64,000 nucleotides of DNA from JAHEJN01 sp963787285 (lineage in GTDB: Bacteria > Actinomycetota > Acidimicrobiia > Acidimicrobiales > JAHEJN01): NCBI GenBank assembly GCA_963787285.1, contig CAWBCM010000013.1, positions 62,001 through 126,000 on the forward strand, given 5' to 3'. The notes beneath the pieces are model-generated. The model was given only the letters and a program-made list of their open reading frames with translations, had not been told where the DNA came from and did not search any database. Each line of letters starts with the position of its first letter. Position 1 is the first letter of the stretch. This document shows, piece by piece, positions 32,090-40,453 of the stretch. A program made the translations under genes and the position numbers.

Positions 32090-34102
32090 TCAGATCGGTT
32101 CGATCTCGATGGCCTCGATGGCGGGCACCGCCAGGAGGTCGATCAGCGTCTGGCGGTCGTCGTCGGCCGAGATCAGGATGACGATGGGGGCCAGCTCGGC
32201 GCCCTGTTCGACCCACAGGTCGAGGGTGAAGCCGTCGGGCGACGAGCCGACGAGGTGGCGCCACGAGCGCCCTCCGATGTCCACAGGGTCCTCTTCGGCG
32301 ATGGTCATGTCGAGCTGATCGCCCACGACCGAGGCGAGCTGATCGGCGATGAAGGCCGGTCCCCCGAGCTGCACGATGGCCGTTTCATCGGTGATCGACG
32401 CGCTCCTGCTCGACTGGACTCCGGTGGCGTCGGCGGTCCAGCCCACCGGCCGCACGCTCAGGAGGCTGACGCCGAAGTCGGCGATGTCGACCGAGTACGG
32501 CTCGAGCTCGATCGACTCGACGGGAACGGGGAGGAAGGCCGGCGGGTCGAGTCGGTCGACGCAGGAGATGTCGAGGGTGTTCGGTTCCACGATGAACGCC
32601 GCGGCGATCTGCATGCCACAGGGGTCACCGGTGACACCGTGGGCCAGCGTCGGGAACGCGACCACACGGGCATTGTCGAGCTGGGCGGCGGCCGCCTCGG
32701 CCCACTCCGGTGGCGTCACGGGATCGAAGTAGCCGGCGAGCAACAGGGTGGGGATCGACCCGGTCACCGGCTCGTTCTGACTGGCCGACGCCTGCCCGGC
32801 CGGCCACGCCTCGCAGACGTCGAAGGCGAAGGATCCGACGTTCTCGGACGTTTCGAGTGGACGTTCCCAGAGCGGGTCGGCCGGCTGGGCGGTATCGACC
32901 GCGTCGGGGGAGCTGAACGGCACTTCGTCGTGGCACGCGAACGAGAACAACAACCCGGGGGTGAAGAACGCCTCGTTGGTGGCGTCGAGGCTGAGGAAGG
33001 TCTCGGCCACGCCGACGCGGCCCGCCTCGAGGTCGACGACCAGTTCGGGCAGATCGGTGAAGGCGATCGGGTCGTACAAGGCTCCGAGGACCATCCCGAG
33101 CAGCGCATCGCCGTCGACGAGCACGTCGTCGGTACCCCCGGTGAGGAAGTTCGTGGCCGTTGCGGGCAGCGGATCGGCTTCGAGGCTCTCGAAGAGGGCA
33201 CGGAAACGCTCGTCGAGGAACGGGAAGCGACCGGCGCAGTCGGCGTCGGCCGCACAGGCCGCCAGCACCCGCTCGTACGACCGAACCAACGACGCCTGCG
33301 TGTCGGCGGTGGCGTCGACCTCGGGCGGAAGGGTGGAGTCGAGAACCGCCGTGCGAACGATGTCAGGGTGGCGCTTCATCACTTCGAGCCCCAGTCGGGT
33401 GCCGTAGCTGATGCCGAAGAGGTCGAGCTGATCGACGCCGAGGGCTCGGCGGATCTGGTCGACGTCGTCGGCGTTGTTCGCCGTGTTGTACTGCGCGAGG
33501 TCGACTCCGGCGGTACTCAGCCGCTGATGGCAGGCCGTCAGCCCGTCGAGCACGTTCTGTCGGTACCCGTCGGGGTCGAGATCGGGTCGAACCGCCACCT
33601 CGTCGTAGACCGCATCGAGCTCGGGGCAGTCGAGCCGGGGTACCGATTGGCCGACCCCTCGTTGATCGAACACGATGACGGCGGCGTGGTCGAGAAGCGG
33701 CAGGTACCGGTCGGCGTAGACGAACGGAATGGTCTCGAGCGCATGGCCGCCGGGACCCCCCTCGAGATAGATCGTCGGGGTGGCCGCAGGATCGTCGGCA
33801 GTGCTGGCCAGCACCGAGACGGCCAGATCGACGGTGCCCGCCGACGGATCGTCGTAGTTCTCGGGAACGCTGACGGTGCCGCATTCGATCGTGGCGCCAC
33901 CGGGAACGTCGAAGGAGCAGGGGCCAGGGACGAAGGTCCCCGCGATCTCGGCCGAACCGGAAGGCTCGGGCACCGAACCGTCGTCGGCTACTTGTGGTGT
34001 CGGCTCGGCCTCGGGAATCGCCAGGTCGAAGTTGGGGCTGCAGGCACCGACGGCCAACGCAGTCACCGCTACGGCGCCGAGGAGCCGCCCGAGGGAAGTC
34101 AT
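32090..34102 (-). CDS. alpha/beta hydrolase, tripeptidyl-aminopeptidase-like lipoprotein
   Basis: A 670-residue secreted hydrolase. Signal peptide MTSLGRLLGAVAVTALAVGAC with lipobox, then an alpha/beta-hydrolase core: TIYLEGGPGGHALE, VIVFDQRGVGQS, LFGISYGTRLGLE (nucleophile Ser in GISYG), LLLAGYFDPVTPPEWA (catalytic Asp) and FPTLAHGVTGDPC (catalytic His), the order of the TAP-like group that removes N-terminal peptides. The final 150 residues (from about 520) are an extra beta-rich domain of unknown role. Together with other lipoproteins nearby it suggests extracellular peptide or ester hydrolysis. Confidence 0.88.
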   Translation of the reverse strand: MTSLGRLLGAVAVTALAVGACSPNFDLAIPEAEPTPQVADDGSVPEPSGSAEIAGTFVPGPCSFDVPGGATIECGTVSVPENYDDPSAGTVDLAVSVLASTADDPAATPTIYLEGGPGGHALETIPFVYADRYLPLLDHAAVIVFDQRGVGQSVPRLDCPELDAVYDEVAVRPDLDPDGYRQNVLDGLTACHQRLSTAGVDLAQYNTANNADDVDQIRRALGVDQLDLFGISYGTRLGLEVMKRHPDIVRTAVLDSTLPPEVDATADTQASLVRSYERVLAACAADADCAGRFPFLDERFRALFESLEADPLPATATNFLTGGTDDVLVDGDALLGMVLGALYDPIAFTDLPELVVDLEAGRVGVAETFLSLDATNEAFFTPGLLFSFACHDEVPFSSPDAVDTAQPADPLWERPLETSENVGSFAFDVCEAWPAGQASASQNEPVTGSIPTLLLAGYFDPVTPPEWAEAAAAQLDNARVVAFPTLAHGVTGDPCGMQIAAAFIVEPNTLDISCVDRLDPPAFLPVPVESIELEPYSVDIADFGVSLLSVRPVGWTADATGVQSSRSASITDETAIVQLGGPAFIADQLASVVGDQLDMTIAEEDPVDIGGRSWRHLVGSSPDGFTLDLWVEQGAELAPIVILISADDDRQTLIDLLAVPAIEAIEIEPI

Positions 34103-34296
34103 GGGGGGCAGACTAGCGAGCGGGAGGTGCCTCCCTGTCGCGCATCGACCCGCCGCCGAAGCAACGGGCCGATGGCACTGGAGGGGAACCCGCCTCACCG
34201 AATGGCTCGGCTGGTTCTCCCTCCGACTCCTCAGTTTGCAGTGTGGTTACATTCACCCATCGCAAAACACGTGGAGCGCGACGACGGCGGGCGCGC
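34103..34296. other. intergenic gap
   Basis: About 194 bp between the TAP-like hydrolase start and the stop of the Rv2466c-like gene, both on the minus strand. No clear gene, RNA or terminator was seen. Confidence 0.5.
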
Positions 34297-34945
34297 TCAG
34301 CCCTTCGCCGCCTTGCGTCGACGGGTCGACTCGAGGTCGGGCTCGACCAATCGGTCACGTTTCAGTTCGCTGAAGTTGTCGTAACGGACCAACCACGACA
34401 TGTGGTGCCAGAGGGCGCGTGCCTCGTCGGGATCGGTGGTGGGATTGGAGATCACCGGCCCGAAGATGGCCGGCCCGTCGCCACCGTCGAGCACGATCGC
34501 CGGTACGCCGAACGCGGCCGTGCGTTCGACCAGCGACCGGTGGTCCGCCAGCAGCCGATCGAAGGTGGCCCGGTCGGCCATCGCCTCGGCGAGTCGCTCG
34601 GGCGGCAATCCGGCGGCGGAGAGCGCCTTGCGCACGACGTGGTGGTCGTCGAGGTCGAGCCCGGAGTGATGACCGGGCCGAGCCCAGGGCGGAGTAGAGC
34701 CGTCCGAGCGCCTCGTTTCCGTCGGTGTCACGCACCAGCACGCACGTGCGGAGCGCCGCCACGCCGCGCGCGGCGTCGATGTCGAGCTCGGCGATGTCGC
34801 CCTGGTGGTTCTGGATGGCTAGCGAGAACACGTCCCACTCGACCTCGAGATCACCCAGCCCCACGAGCTGTTTGATCCATCCAGAGGTCTGGAAGCACCA
34901 TGGTCAGAGTGGGTCGAAGTGAAAGTCGATCTTCTCGGTCGGCAT
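34297..34945 (-). CDS. mycothiol-dependent nitroreductase Rv2466c-like (DsbA family), candidate selenoprotein
   Basis: About 215 residues. The ATG at 34945 gives MPTEKIDFHFDPL, then TGA at codon 14 (34904-34906), then PWCFQTSGWIKQL. Rv2466c and relatives read FDPLCPWCW here, so UGA replaces the first, mycothiol-attacked cysteine of CPWC. Downstream similarity to Rv2466c is good (VEWDVFSLAIQN, LYSALG, LSAAGLPPE, FGVPAIVL, FGPVIS, LWHHMSWLVRYDNFSELKR). A one-base frameshift near 34675 (a CCC run on the coding strand) is needed to join the two halves and probably is a sequence error. If real, the gene is a pseudogene; if Sec is inserted, the product is a selenoenzyme that reduces nitro or disulphide substrates with mycothiol. 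Confidence 0.72.
34880..34893 (-). other. candidate bacterial SECIS hairpin after the UGA of the Rv2466c-like gene
   Basis: Coding-strand TCCAG (34893-34889) pairs with CTGGA (34884-34880) around ACCU; with the G-C pair opened the loop is GACCUC with G first. Outer CCA (34903-34901) can pair with TGG (34879-34877). The loop begins about 14 nt after the UGA, close to the usual bacterial SECIS distance. Confidence 0.4.
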
Positions 34946-35060
34946 TCGGCCGACCCTATCGGGACCCGCCGGTCGCAAGTCGCGCCGAACGCCCGTAGCA
35001 TGGTGAGTCGCTCGTGGCCGCTAGGCGCGCCCGCACCGGGCTTGTTCCGAGGAAAGAACG

Positions 35061-35297
35061 ATGTCGAAGATCTGTCAGGTAACCGGACGCAAGCCAGCGT
35101 TCGGCAACAACGTGTCGCACTCGCACCGCAAGACGCGGCGTCGGTGGGATCCGAACATCCAGAACCACCGTTTCTGGGTTCCGTCCGAGAAGCGCTGGAT
35201 CAGCCTCACCGTTTCGGCCAAGGGGATCAAGACGATCAACAAGCACGGCATCGAGAAGGTCGTGGCCGACATGCGCAAGCGTGGGGAGAAGCTCTGA
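35061..35297 (+). CDS. rpmB: 50S ribosomal protein L28
   Basis: A 78-residue L28 with MSKICQVTGRKPAFGNNVSH, RRRWDPNIQNHRFWVPSEKR and ISLTVSAKGIKTINKHGIEK. Only one cysteine is present, so this is the zinc-free form rather than the four-cysteine form. It has AGGAAAG 6 nt before the ATG and overlaps rpmG by one base. It is divergent from the selenoprotein candidate with a 115-bp gap; a TAGCAT at 34996 could be a -10 box. Confidence 0.97.
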   Translation: MSKICQVTGRKPAFGNNVSHSHRKTRRRWDPNIQNHRFWVPSEKRWISLTVSAKGIKTINKHGIEKVVADMRKRGEKL

Positions 35298-35464
35298 TGC
35301 CCGCCGGTTCCGACAAGCGACCCATCATCAAGCTCAAGTCCACTGCTGGCACGGGCTACACGTACGTGACCACCAAGAACAAGGTCAACCAGCGTGAGCG
35401 CATCGAGCTGAAGAAGTACGATCCCGTCGTACGCAAGCACGTGATCTTCAAGGAAGAGAAGTAA
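35297..35464 (+). CDS. rpmG: 50S ribosomal protein L33
   Basis: A 55-residue L33 starting MPAGSDKRPIIKLKSTAGTG, ending KYDPVVRKHVIFKEEK. No CxxC pair is present, so this is the zinc-independent form, as for the partner L28. The ATG overlaps the rpmB stop (TGATG). Confidence 0.97.
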   Translation: MPAGSDKRPIIKLKSTAGTGYTYVTTKNKVNQRERIELKKYDPVVRKHVIFKEEK

Positions 35465-35486
35465 GTCTTCCCGTAAGGGAGTGCTG

Positions 35487-36266
35487 ATGCCCTCGATCGA
35501 CGAGGGGCGCGAGATTCTGTCGGCGGTGCTGGTCACCGACGATCCCCGCCCCGGGCTCTGGGAGTTCGTCGACACCGGTCTGGCCGACGCCTTCGTGCCC
35601 GAGCTGCCCGCTCTCCGCCTCGAGCAGGACCCCATTCACCGGCACAAGGACGTGCTGGCCCACACCATTGCGGTCACCGCCCAGACGCGGGCCGAGCTGC
35701 GACTGCGGCTGGCCGCGCTGTTCCACGACGTCGGCAAGCCCCGCACCCGGCGCATCGACGACGAGGGGGTGACCTTCCGTCACCACGAGGCGGTCGGCGC
35801 CAAGCTGACGAGGAAACGACTGCGCGAGCTCGGCTACGACGACGACGTCGTCGACGACGTGACCGAGCTGGTCAGGTTGTCGGGACGGTTCAAGGGATTC
35901 GCGGCGGGTTGGAGCGACTCCGCCGTCCGGCGCTATGCCCGCGACGCCGGGCATCTCCTTGGCCTGCTGAACGAACTGGTGCGGGCCGACTGCACCACCC
36001 GCCACGAGCACAAACGGGTCGAGCTCCACAGCCACGTCGACGAGCTGGAGGACCGGATCCACGCGCTGGCCGAGGAGGATCGACGCAACGCCGAGCGGCC
36101 TCTGCTCGATGGTCAAACGGTGATGGCCCACCTCGGGATCGAACCGGGTCCCGATGTGGGCGCAGCGATGACGTTCCTGCTCGCCCTGAAGCGAGCCGAA
36201 CCCGACCTCGACGAGGCGGCCACCATCGCGCGCCTCGACCAATGGTGGGCGGCCCGCAACCGCTGA
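35487..36266 (+). CDS. HD-domain phosphohydrolase, PcnB C-terminal-like without nucleotidyltransferase head
   Basis: A 259-residue protein. The segment DPIHRHKDVLAHTIAVTAQT and LRLAALFHDVGKPRTRRIDD is an HD domain with the HD metal pair and H-x(n)-HD ligands; GVTFRHHEAVGAKLTRKRLR continues the fold. This is the layout of the HD half of poly(A) polymerase/CCA-adding enzymes, but the nucleotidyltransferase GS-DxD head is absent. Stand-alone HD proteins of this sort may be 2',3'-cyclic phosphodiesterases or nucleotide phosphohydrolases. GTG at 35481 is an alternative start; ATG at 35487 has better spacing from AAGGGAG. It follows rpmG by 22 bp and may be co-transcribed. Confidence 0.75.
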   Translation: MPSIDEGREILSAVLVTDDPRPGLWEFVDTGLADAFVPELPALRLEQDPIHRHKDVLAHTIAVTAQTRAELRLRLAALFHDVGKPRTRRIDDEGVTFRHHEAVGAKLTRKRLRELGYDDDVVDDVTELVRLSGRFKGFAAGWSDSAVRRYARDAGHLLGLLNELVRADCTTRHEHKRVELHSHVDELEDRIHALAEEDRRNAERPLLDGQTVMAHLGIEPGPDVGAAMTFLLALKRAEPDLDEAATIARLDQWWAARNR

Positions 36267-36288
36267 GATCGTCGCCGATGGGCTCTGC

Positions 36289-37086
36289 TCACCGGCCTCG
36301 GAAGTCCGGTCGACGCTTCTCGACGAAGCTCTGCACGCCGTCCGCGTAGTCGTCGCTGTCGTAGCACGCCGTCCAGAGCTGATCGACCCGCTCCGGCGAA
36401 CGGCGGTCGTCGGGGCGAACCCGTTCGGTGAGCGCGAACTTGGCCGCACGGAGTGTGAGCGGCGCCAGTGCCGCGATCCGAGTGGTCACGTCGTCGACGG
36501 TCGCTCGGAGCTCGAGCTTGGGCACCGTGTGGTGCACCAGACCGAGCGTGGTGGCCTCGAGCGAGTCGATGACCCGGGCGGTCAGCACGAGCTCCTTGGC
36601 CGTGGCCGTGCCCACGAGATCAGCGAGCACGTCGAGGCCGTCGGGCGGGTAGCCGATGCCGAGCCGACCCGGTGGGACCGCGAAGGTCGCGTCGTCGGCC
36701 GCGTAGCGGAGGTCGGTGCAGGCGGCCAGGGCGAACCCCCCGCCGCGACAGGCACCGTGGATCTCCGCCACGGTCGGCATCGGCGCGTCGAGCAGCGCCT
36801 CGTGGGCCTGCCCTTCCGCCTCTGCGTAGCGACGCCAGTTCGCCGCCGTGCGCAGCGTCGCGAACTCCGAGATGTCGGACCCGGAGCAGAACGCCGCCGT
36901 GCCCGCCCCCGACACCACGATCACGCGAACGCCCGCATCGACGAGCTCGGCGATGGCGAGGGGAACCGCTTCGTACATGGCGAGGCTCATGGCGTTGTGA
37001 CGGCCGGGACTGTCGATCGTGAGCCGGCCGACCAGGTCTCGGACGTCGGTGAGAATCCGTCCGGGTGTCGCGACAGGAGCGTTCAT
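36289..37086 (-). CDS. enoyl-CoA hydratase/isomerase family protein
   Basis: A 265-residue crotonase-fold protein. LVGRLTIDSPGRHNAMSLAM, GTAAFCSGSDISEFATL (oxyanion hole segment), IHGACRGGGFALAACTDLRY and the C-terminal helices (VEKRRPDFRGR, a typical crotonase end) are present. The two acidic residues of hydratases are not both obvious, so isomerase or related activity is possible. ATG at 37086 has CAGGAG just upstream on the coding strand. Its start is 20 bp from a divergent peptidase lipoprotein gene. Confidence 0.88.
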   Translation of the reverse strand: MNAPVATPGRILTDVRDLVGRLTIDSPGRHNAMSLAMYEAVPLAIAELVDAGVRVIVVSGAGTAAFCSGSDISEFATLRTAANWRRYAEAEGQAHEALLDAPMPTVAEIHGACRGGGFALAACTDLRYAADDATFAVPPGRLGIGYPPDGLDVLADLVGTATAKELVLTARVIDSLEATTLGLVHHTVPKLELRATVDDVTTRIAALAPLTLRAAKFALTERVRPDDRRSPERVDQLWTACYDSDDYADGVQSFVEKRRPDFRGR

Positions 37087-37106
37087 GCCGGTCACGGTAT
37101 AACGGG

Positions 37107-38528
37107 GTGGTGGCGCTCCTGACGATTCGAGCACGGACGGTACGGGGGTGGGTCGCCCTGGTCGCGACGCTCGCCGTGGTGACGGCGTCGTGTGGCGCCG
37201 AGATCCGCATCGAGATCGCGGGGCCTGTCCCACCCCGGGCCACCGTGACACCGGCGCCGACACCGACGCCGACACCGGCACCCGAAGCTCCGACCGTGCC
37301 CGCCGACCTGGCGGCGGAGCTCTCCCTCGCCGACACCGTCGAGCTCACCCGGCTCGACCTCGAGCGGTACTGGGCGGTGGAGCTCCCCGACCTCTACGGA
37401 CTGGCCTTCACGCCGGTCGCGGAATTCCGCGGGTACCGGCCGAGCAACGCCGCATCCCTGCCGCCGTGCGACGGTGAACGCGGAGCCCCGGAGGACTACT
37501 TCGACAACGCGTTCTACTGCCCGAGCGACGACATCATCTCGTGGGACGCCGAGTTCCTGTTCCCGACGCTGTACGACACTTACGGCGACTTCGCCGTGGC
37601 GCTGGTCCTGGCCCACGAGTACGGGCATGCGATCCAGGAACGGGGCGGGGAGCTGGCGCCGACGATCCTGCTGGAGCTGCAGGCCGATTGCTTCGCCGGC
37701 GCCTGGGCGGGAGCGCTCGCCCGCGGGGAGAGCGAACTGCTGTCGCTGGTGGAGGACGACCTCGACGAGGCCATCGGCGGGTATCTCGAGTTCCGCGACC
37801 CCATCGGCACGCCGGCCGACGATCCCCTCGCCCACGGATCGGGCTTCGATCGGATCACGGCGTTCTTCGATGGCTTCGCCACCGGCCCGGAGGTCTGCGT
37901 CGACTACGACACCGATCCACCACCCATCACCGAGATCGCCCTCGATCCCGCAGATTTCGAGACGGGTGGCGATCTTCCCCTCGCCGAGCTCGAGCCGTTG
38001 GTTCTCGATGAGCTCGCCGAGTACTGGAGCCAGCTTCTCGGCGGCGGCTACGAGCGGCCGGCGGAGATCCGCTTCGGTCCGAACACCGAATGGCCCGCCT
38101 GTGACGGCGAGGTGTTCCCGGACGACGCGTACACCGAGTCGGCGATCTACTGCACCGCCGACAACGCGATGCTCTGGGATGGCCGGGTGCTCGTGCCCAG
38201 CCTCTGGAACCAGGTCGGCGACGGTGCGTCGATGTACGTGCTGGCCAACCTGTCGGCGCAGTCGGCGCTGGTGCAGCGGGGTGACGATGTCACCGATCCG
38301 AGCTTCATGCTCACCGCCGACTGCCTGACCGGTGCCTTCAATGCCGACCTGTACCTCGGCAACCTGACGCAGCTGCGCATCTCGGCCGGTGATCTCGACG
38401 AGACGCTGGTGGGACTCTCGTTGTACGAGCCGTTCCTACCCGACGCGGCCGGACGGGTCGAAGCGGCGTTGCCGGATCGGATCGCCGCGCTGCGCCGCGG
38501 CTTCGACCGAGGATTCGCTGCCTGCTGA
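37107..38528 (+). CDS. putative zinc metallopeptidase lipoprotein with a degenerate duplicate domain
   Basis: A 473-residue secreted lipoprotein (VTASCGAE lipobox at about 25, Pro/Thr linker to about 65). The first catalytic-like domain (about 70-270) has VLAHEYGHAIQERG, an HExxH zinc motif at about 169, with downstream LQADCFAGAW giving the usual third ligand region of the YpfJ-type neutral metallopeptidases. A second copy (about 280-470) repeats its pattern (CDGEVFPDDAYTESAIYC, then LANLSAQSALVQRG aligned to the HExxH helix, then TADCLTGAFNADLY) but has lost the HExxH residues. The GTG at 37107 or 37110 is the likely start. Role unknown; cell-envelope proteolysis is probable. Confidence 0.8.
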   Translation: MVALLTIRARTVRGWVALVATLAVVTASCGAEIRIEIAGPVPPRATVTPAPTPTPTPAPEAPTVPADLAAELSLADTVELTRLDLERYWAVELPDLYGLAFTPVAEFRGYRPSNAASLPPCDGERGAPEDYFDNAFYCPSDDIISWDAEFLFPTLYDTYGDFAVALVLAHEYGHAIQERGGELAPTILLELQADCFAGAWAGALARGESELLSLVEDDLDEAIGGYLEFRDPIGTPADDPLAHGSGFDRITAFFDGFATGPEVCVDYDTDPPPITEIALDPADFETGGDLPLAELEPLVLDELAEYWSQLLGGGYERPAEIRFGPNTEWPACDGEVFPDDAYTESAIYCTADNAMLWDGRVLVPSLWNQVGDGASMYVLANLSAQSALVQRGDDVTDPSFMLTADCLTGAFNADLYLGNLTQLRISAGDLDETLVGLSLYEPFLPDAAGRVEAALPDRIAALRRGFDRGFAAC

Positions 38529-38535
38529 GGCGGTG

Positions 38536-39279
38536 CTACTGGAGGCTTCCGGTCTCCCCGCCATCGACGGCGATGGCCGCACCGGTGATGAACCCGGCGT
38601 GCTGGCTGCACAGGAAGGCCACGACCGCACCGAAGTCGTCGGGTGCGCCGAGGTGACCGACCGGAATGGCGGCCGCCGCGGCGTCGACGTTGTCGCCGAC
38701 CAGGCTGAGGAGCCGGCTCGTACGGTGGCTGCCGGGCTGAATGGTGTTCACCGTGACGCCGCTTCGGGCCACTTCGAGCGCCAGTGTCTTCAAATACGAC
38801 GTGACGGCCGCGCGCACGGTGTTCGACAGCACCATGTCCGACATCGGTTCGCGCACCGATTTCGAGGTGACGCCGACGATGCGACCCCACCCTCGGTCGA
38901 CCATCTCGTCGATGACCTCGGTGCACATCGTCACCGCCGACTGGAGCATCAGATCGACCGCGCTTGCGAGCTCGGCGGCGCCGAGCACGCGGGCCTGGCC
39001 CCTCGGCGGGCCGCCGCTGTTGGTGACGAGGATGTCGATGCCGCCCAGGTGCTCGTGGGCTCGGGTGATGAACGACGTGGCACCGCCCAGGGTGGAGACG
39101 TCGGCTTGTATCGGATGGGCACCGGGCAGCTCTTTGGCCGCGGCGACGAGTCGATGCGGATCGCGACCGCAGATGACGACATCGCACCCTTCGTTGACCA
39201 GTGCTTTGGCGGTGGCGAACCCGAGACCCGCCGATGATGCTGCGACGGCGGCCCGCTTGCCTGCAATACCGAGATCCAT
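38536..39279 (-). CDS. short-chain dehydrogenase/reductase (SDR)
   Basis: A 247-residue classical-like SDR. The cofactor motif is GKRAAVAASSAGLGFATAKA, followed by CDVVICGRD and an acidic-tail-free loop, LVTNSGGPPRGQA (NNAG-like), GVTSKSVREPMSDMVLSNTV (Ser; the tyrosine of YxxxK is not seen here) and VNTIQPGSHRTSRL. The missing YxxxK Tyr places it in the divergent SDR group often labelled 3-oxoacyl-ACP reductase. It ends a minus-strand acyl-CoA operon, 9 bp after the NMO-like gene. Confidence 0.85.
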   Translation of the reverse strand: MDLGIAGKRAAVAASSAGLGFATAKALVNEGCDVVICGRDPHRLVAAAKELPGAHPIQADVSTLGGATSFITRAHEHLGGIDILVTNSGGPPRGQARVLGAAELASAVDLMLQSAVTMCTEVIDEMVDRGWGRIVGVTSKSVREPMSDMVLSNTVRAAVTSYLKTLALEVARSGVTVNTIQPGSHRTSRLLSLVGDNVDAAAAAIPVGHLGAPDDFGAVVAFLCSQHAGFITGAAIAVDGGETGSLQ

Positions 39280-39288
39280 GGCCGAACC

Positions 39289-40443
39289 CTAGTGCTGTCC
39301 GGTCTCGAGCTGCTTCGACAGTGACTCGACCGCCTCGATGAACTCCTCGACCATCTCGAAGACCACCTGCGTCGCGGTCTTGCGCTGATTCATGGTGCCG
39401 ACCACCTGCCCGACGAAGTAGTTGGCCAGCTTCTCCGCGCCCGAGCCGGTGGTGTGCGCCGCACGGGCGATACGACGTTGGGCTTCGGCGGTGAGCACGG
39501 GTTGCAGCGGCATGCCGAGGGGCGCCGGCGTGTCGTTCCGGTCCCACTCGTCGGTCCACGCCGAACGCAGCATCCGCGCCGGCTTACCGGTCAGCGAGCG
39601 CGAGCGGAGGGTGTCGGCGGAGGTCGCGGCCAGGAACTTCTCCTTCACCACGGGGTGGGTCTCGGCCTCGTCGGTGGTGAGCCACACCGAACCGCACCAC
39701 ACGCCCTGGGCGCCGAGGGCCATCGCGGCCGCCATCTGGCGCCCACGGCCGATGCCACCCGCGCCGAGCACCGGAATGGCGACGGCGTCGACGATCTCGG
39801 GGATGAGCACCATCGAACCGATCTCACCGGTGTGGCCTCCGGCTTCTGAGCCCTGGGCCACGATGATGTCGACGCCGGCCGCCTCGTGTCGTTCGGCGTG
39901 GACGGCGCGGCCGGCCAGCGCACCGACCAGTCGGCCCGCTTCCTTCACACGGTCGATGAGGAACTGCGGTGGAGGTCCGAGTGCATTGGCCACGAACGCC
40001 GTGTCGTGGGCGAGCGCGATGTCGAGCTGCGGGCCGGCGGAGTTGGCCGAGAACGGGGCGTCGTCGCCGCTGCCGTCGATGGCGGTGCCCGAGCGGGTGT
40101 CGTCGCCGGGGGGCAGCTCGGGCACGTCGTAGCGGGCGAGGATGTCGTTGACGAAGTCGACGTGCTCGGCCGGGATGAGCTGGCGGATGTCCTCCATCGA
40201 GTAGCCGCCGCCCTCGTCGCCGGCGTACTTGGCCGGCACGATCAGGTCGACACCATAGGGCCGATCGCCGATCTCGTTCTCGATCCACACCAGGTCGATC
40301 TCGAGCTGGTCCGGCGAGTGCGCCACGGCGCCCAGGACCCCGAGTCCGCCGGCTTTCGACACGGCGGCGACGACGTCGCGGCAGTGACTGAAGGCGAAGA
40401 TCGGGAACTCGATTCCCAGCATGTCGGTGACGTCGGTTCGCAT
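39289..40443 (-). CDS. nitronate monooxygenase / 2-nitropropane-dioxygenase-like flavoprotein
   Basis: A 384-residue FMN-binding TIM-barrel protein of the NMO/enoyl-ACP-reductase-II family. MLGIEFPIFAFSHCRDVVAA starts the barrel, AVSKAGGLGVLGAV and GIGRGRQMAAAMALGAQGVW (FMN phosphate loop) are the family signatures, and AQGSEAGGHTGEIGSMVLIP contains the H in the usual active site. Actinobacteria carry many such genes in acyl-CoA and alkane pathways with unknown oxidised substrates. The ATG at 40443 has AGTGAG upstream; the longer frame beyond it is antisense to the acyl-CoA dehydrogenase. It lies between the acyl-CoA dehydrogenase and the SDR. Confidence 0.87.
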   Translation of the reverse strand: MRTDVTDMLGIEFPIFAFSHCRDVVAAVSKAGGLGVLGAVAHSPDQLEIDLVWIENEIGDRPYGVDLIVPAKYAGDEGGGYSMEDIRQLIPAEHVDFVNDILARYDVPELPPGDDTRSGTAIDGSGDDAPFSANSAGPQLDIALAHDTAFVANALGPPPQFLIDRVKEAGRLVGALAGRAVHAERHEAAGVDIIVAQGSEAGGHTGEIGSMVLIPEIVDAVAIPVLGAGGIGRGRQMAAAMALGAQGVWCGSVWLTTDEAETHPVVKEKFLAATSADTLRSRSLTGKPARMLRSAWTDEWDRNDTPAPLGMPLQPVLTAEAQRRIARAAHTTGSGAEKLANYFVGQVVGTMNQRKTATQVVFEMVEEFIEAVESLSKQLETGQH

Positions 40444-40453
40444 GATTGCTCGC

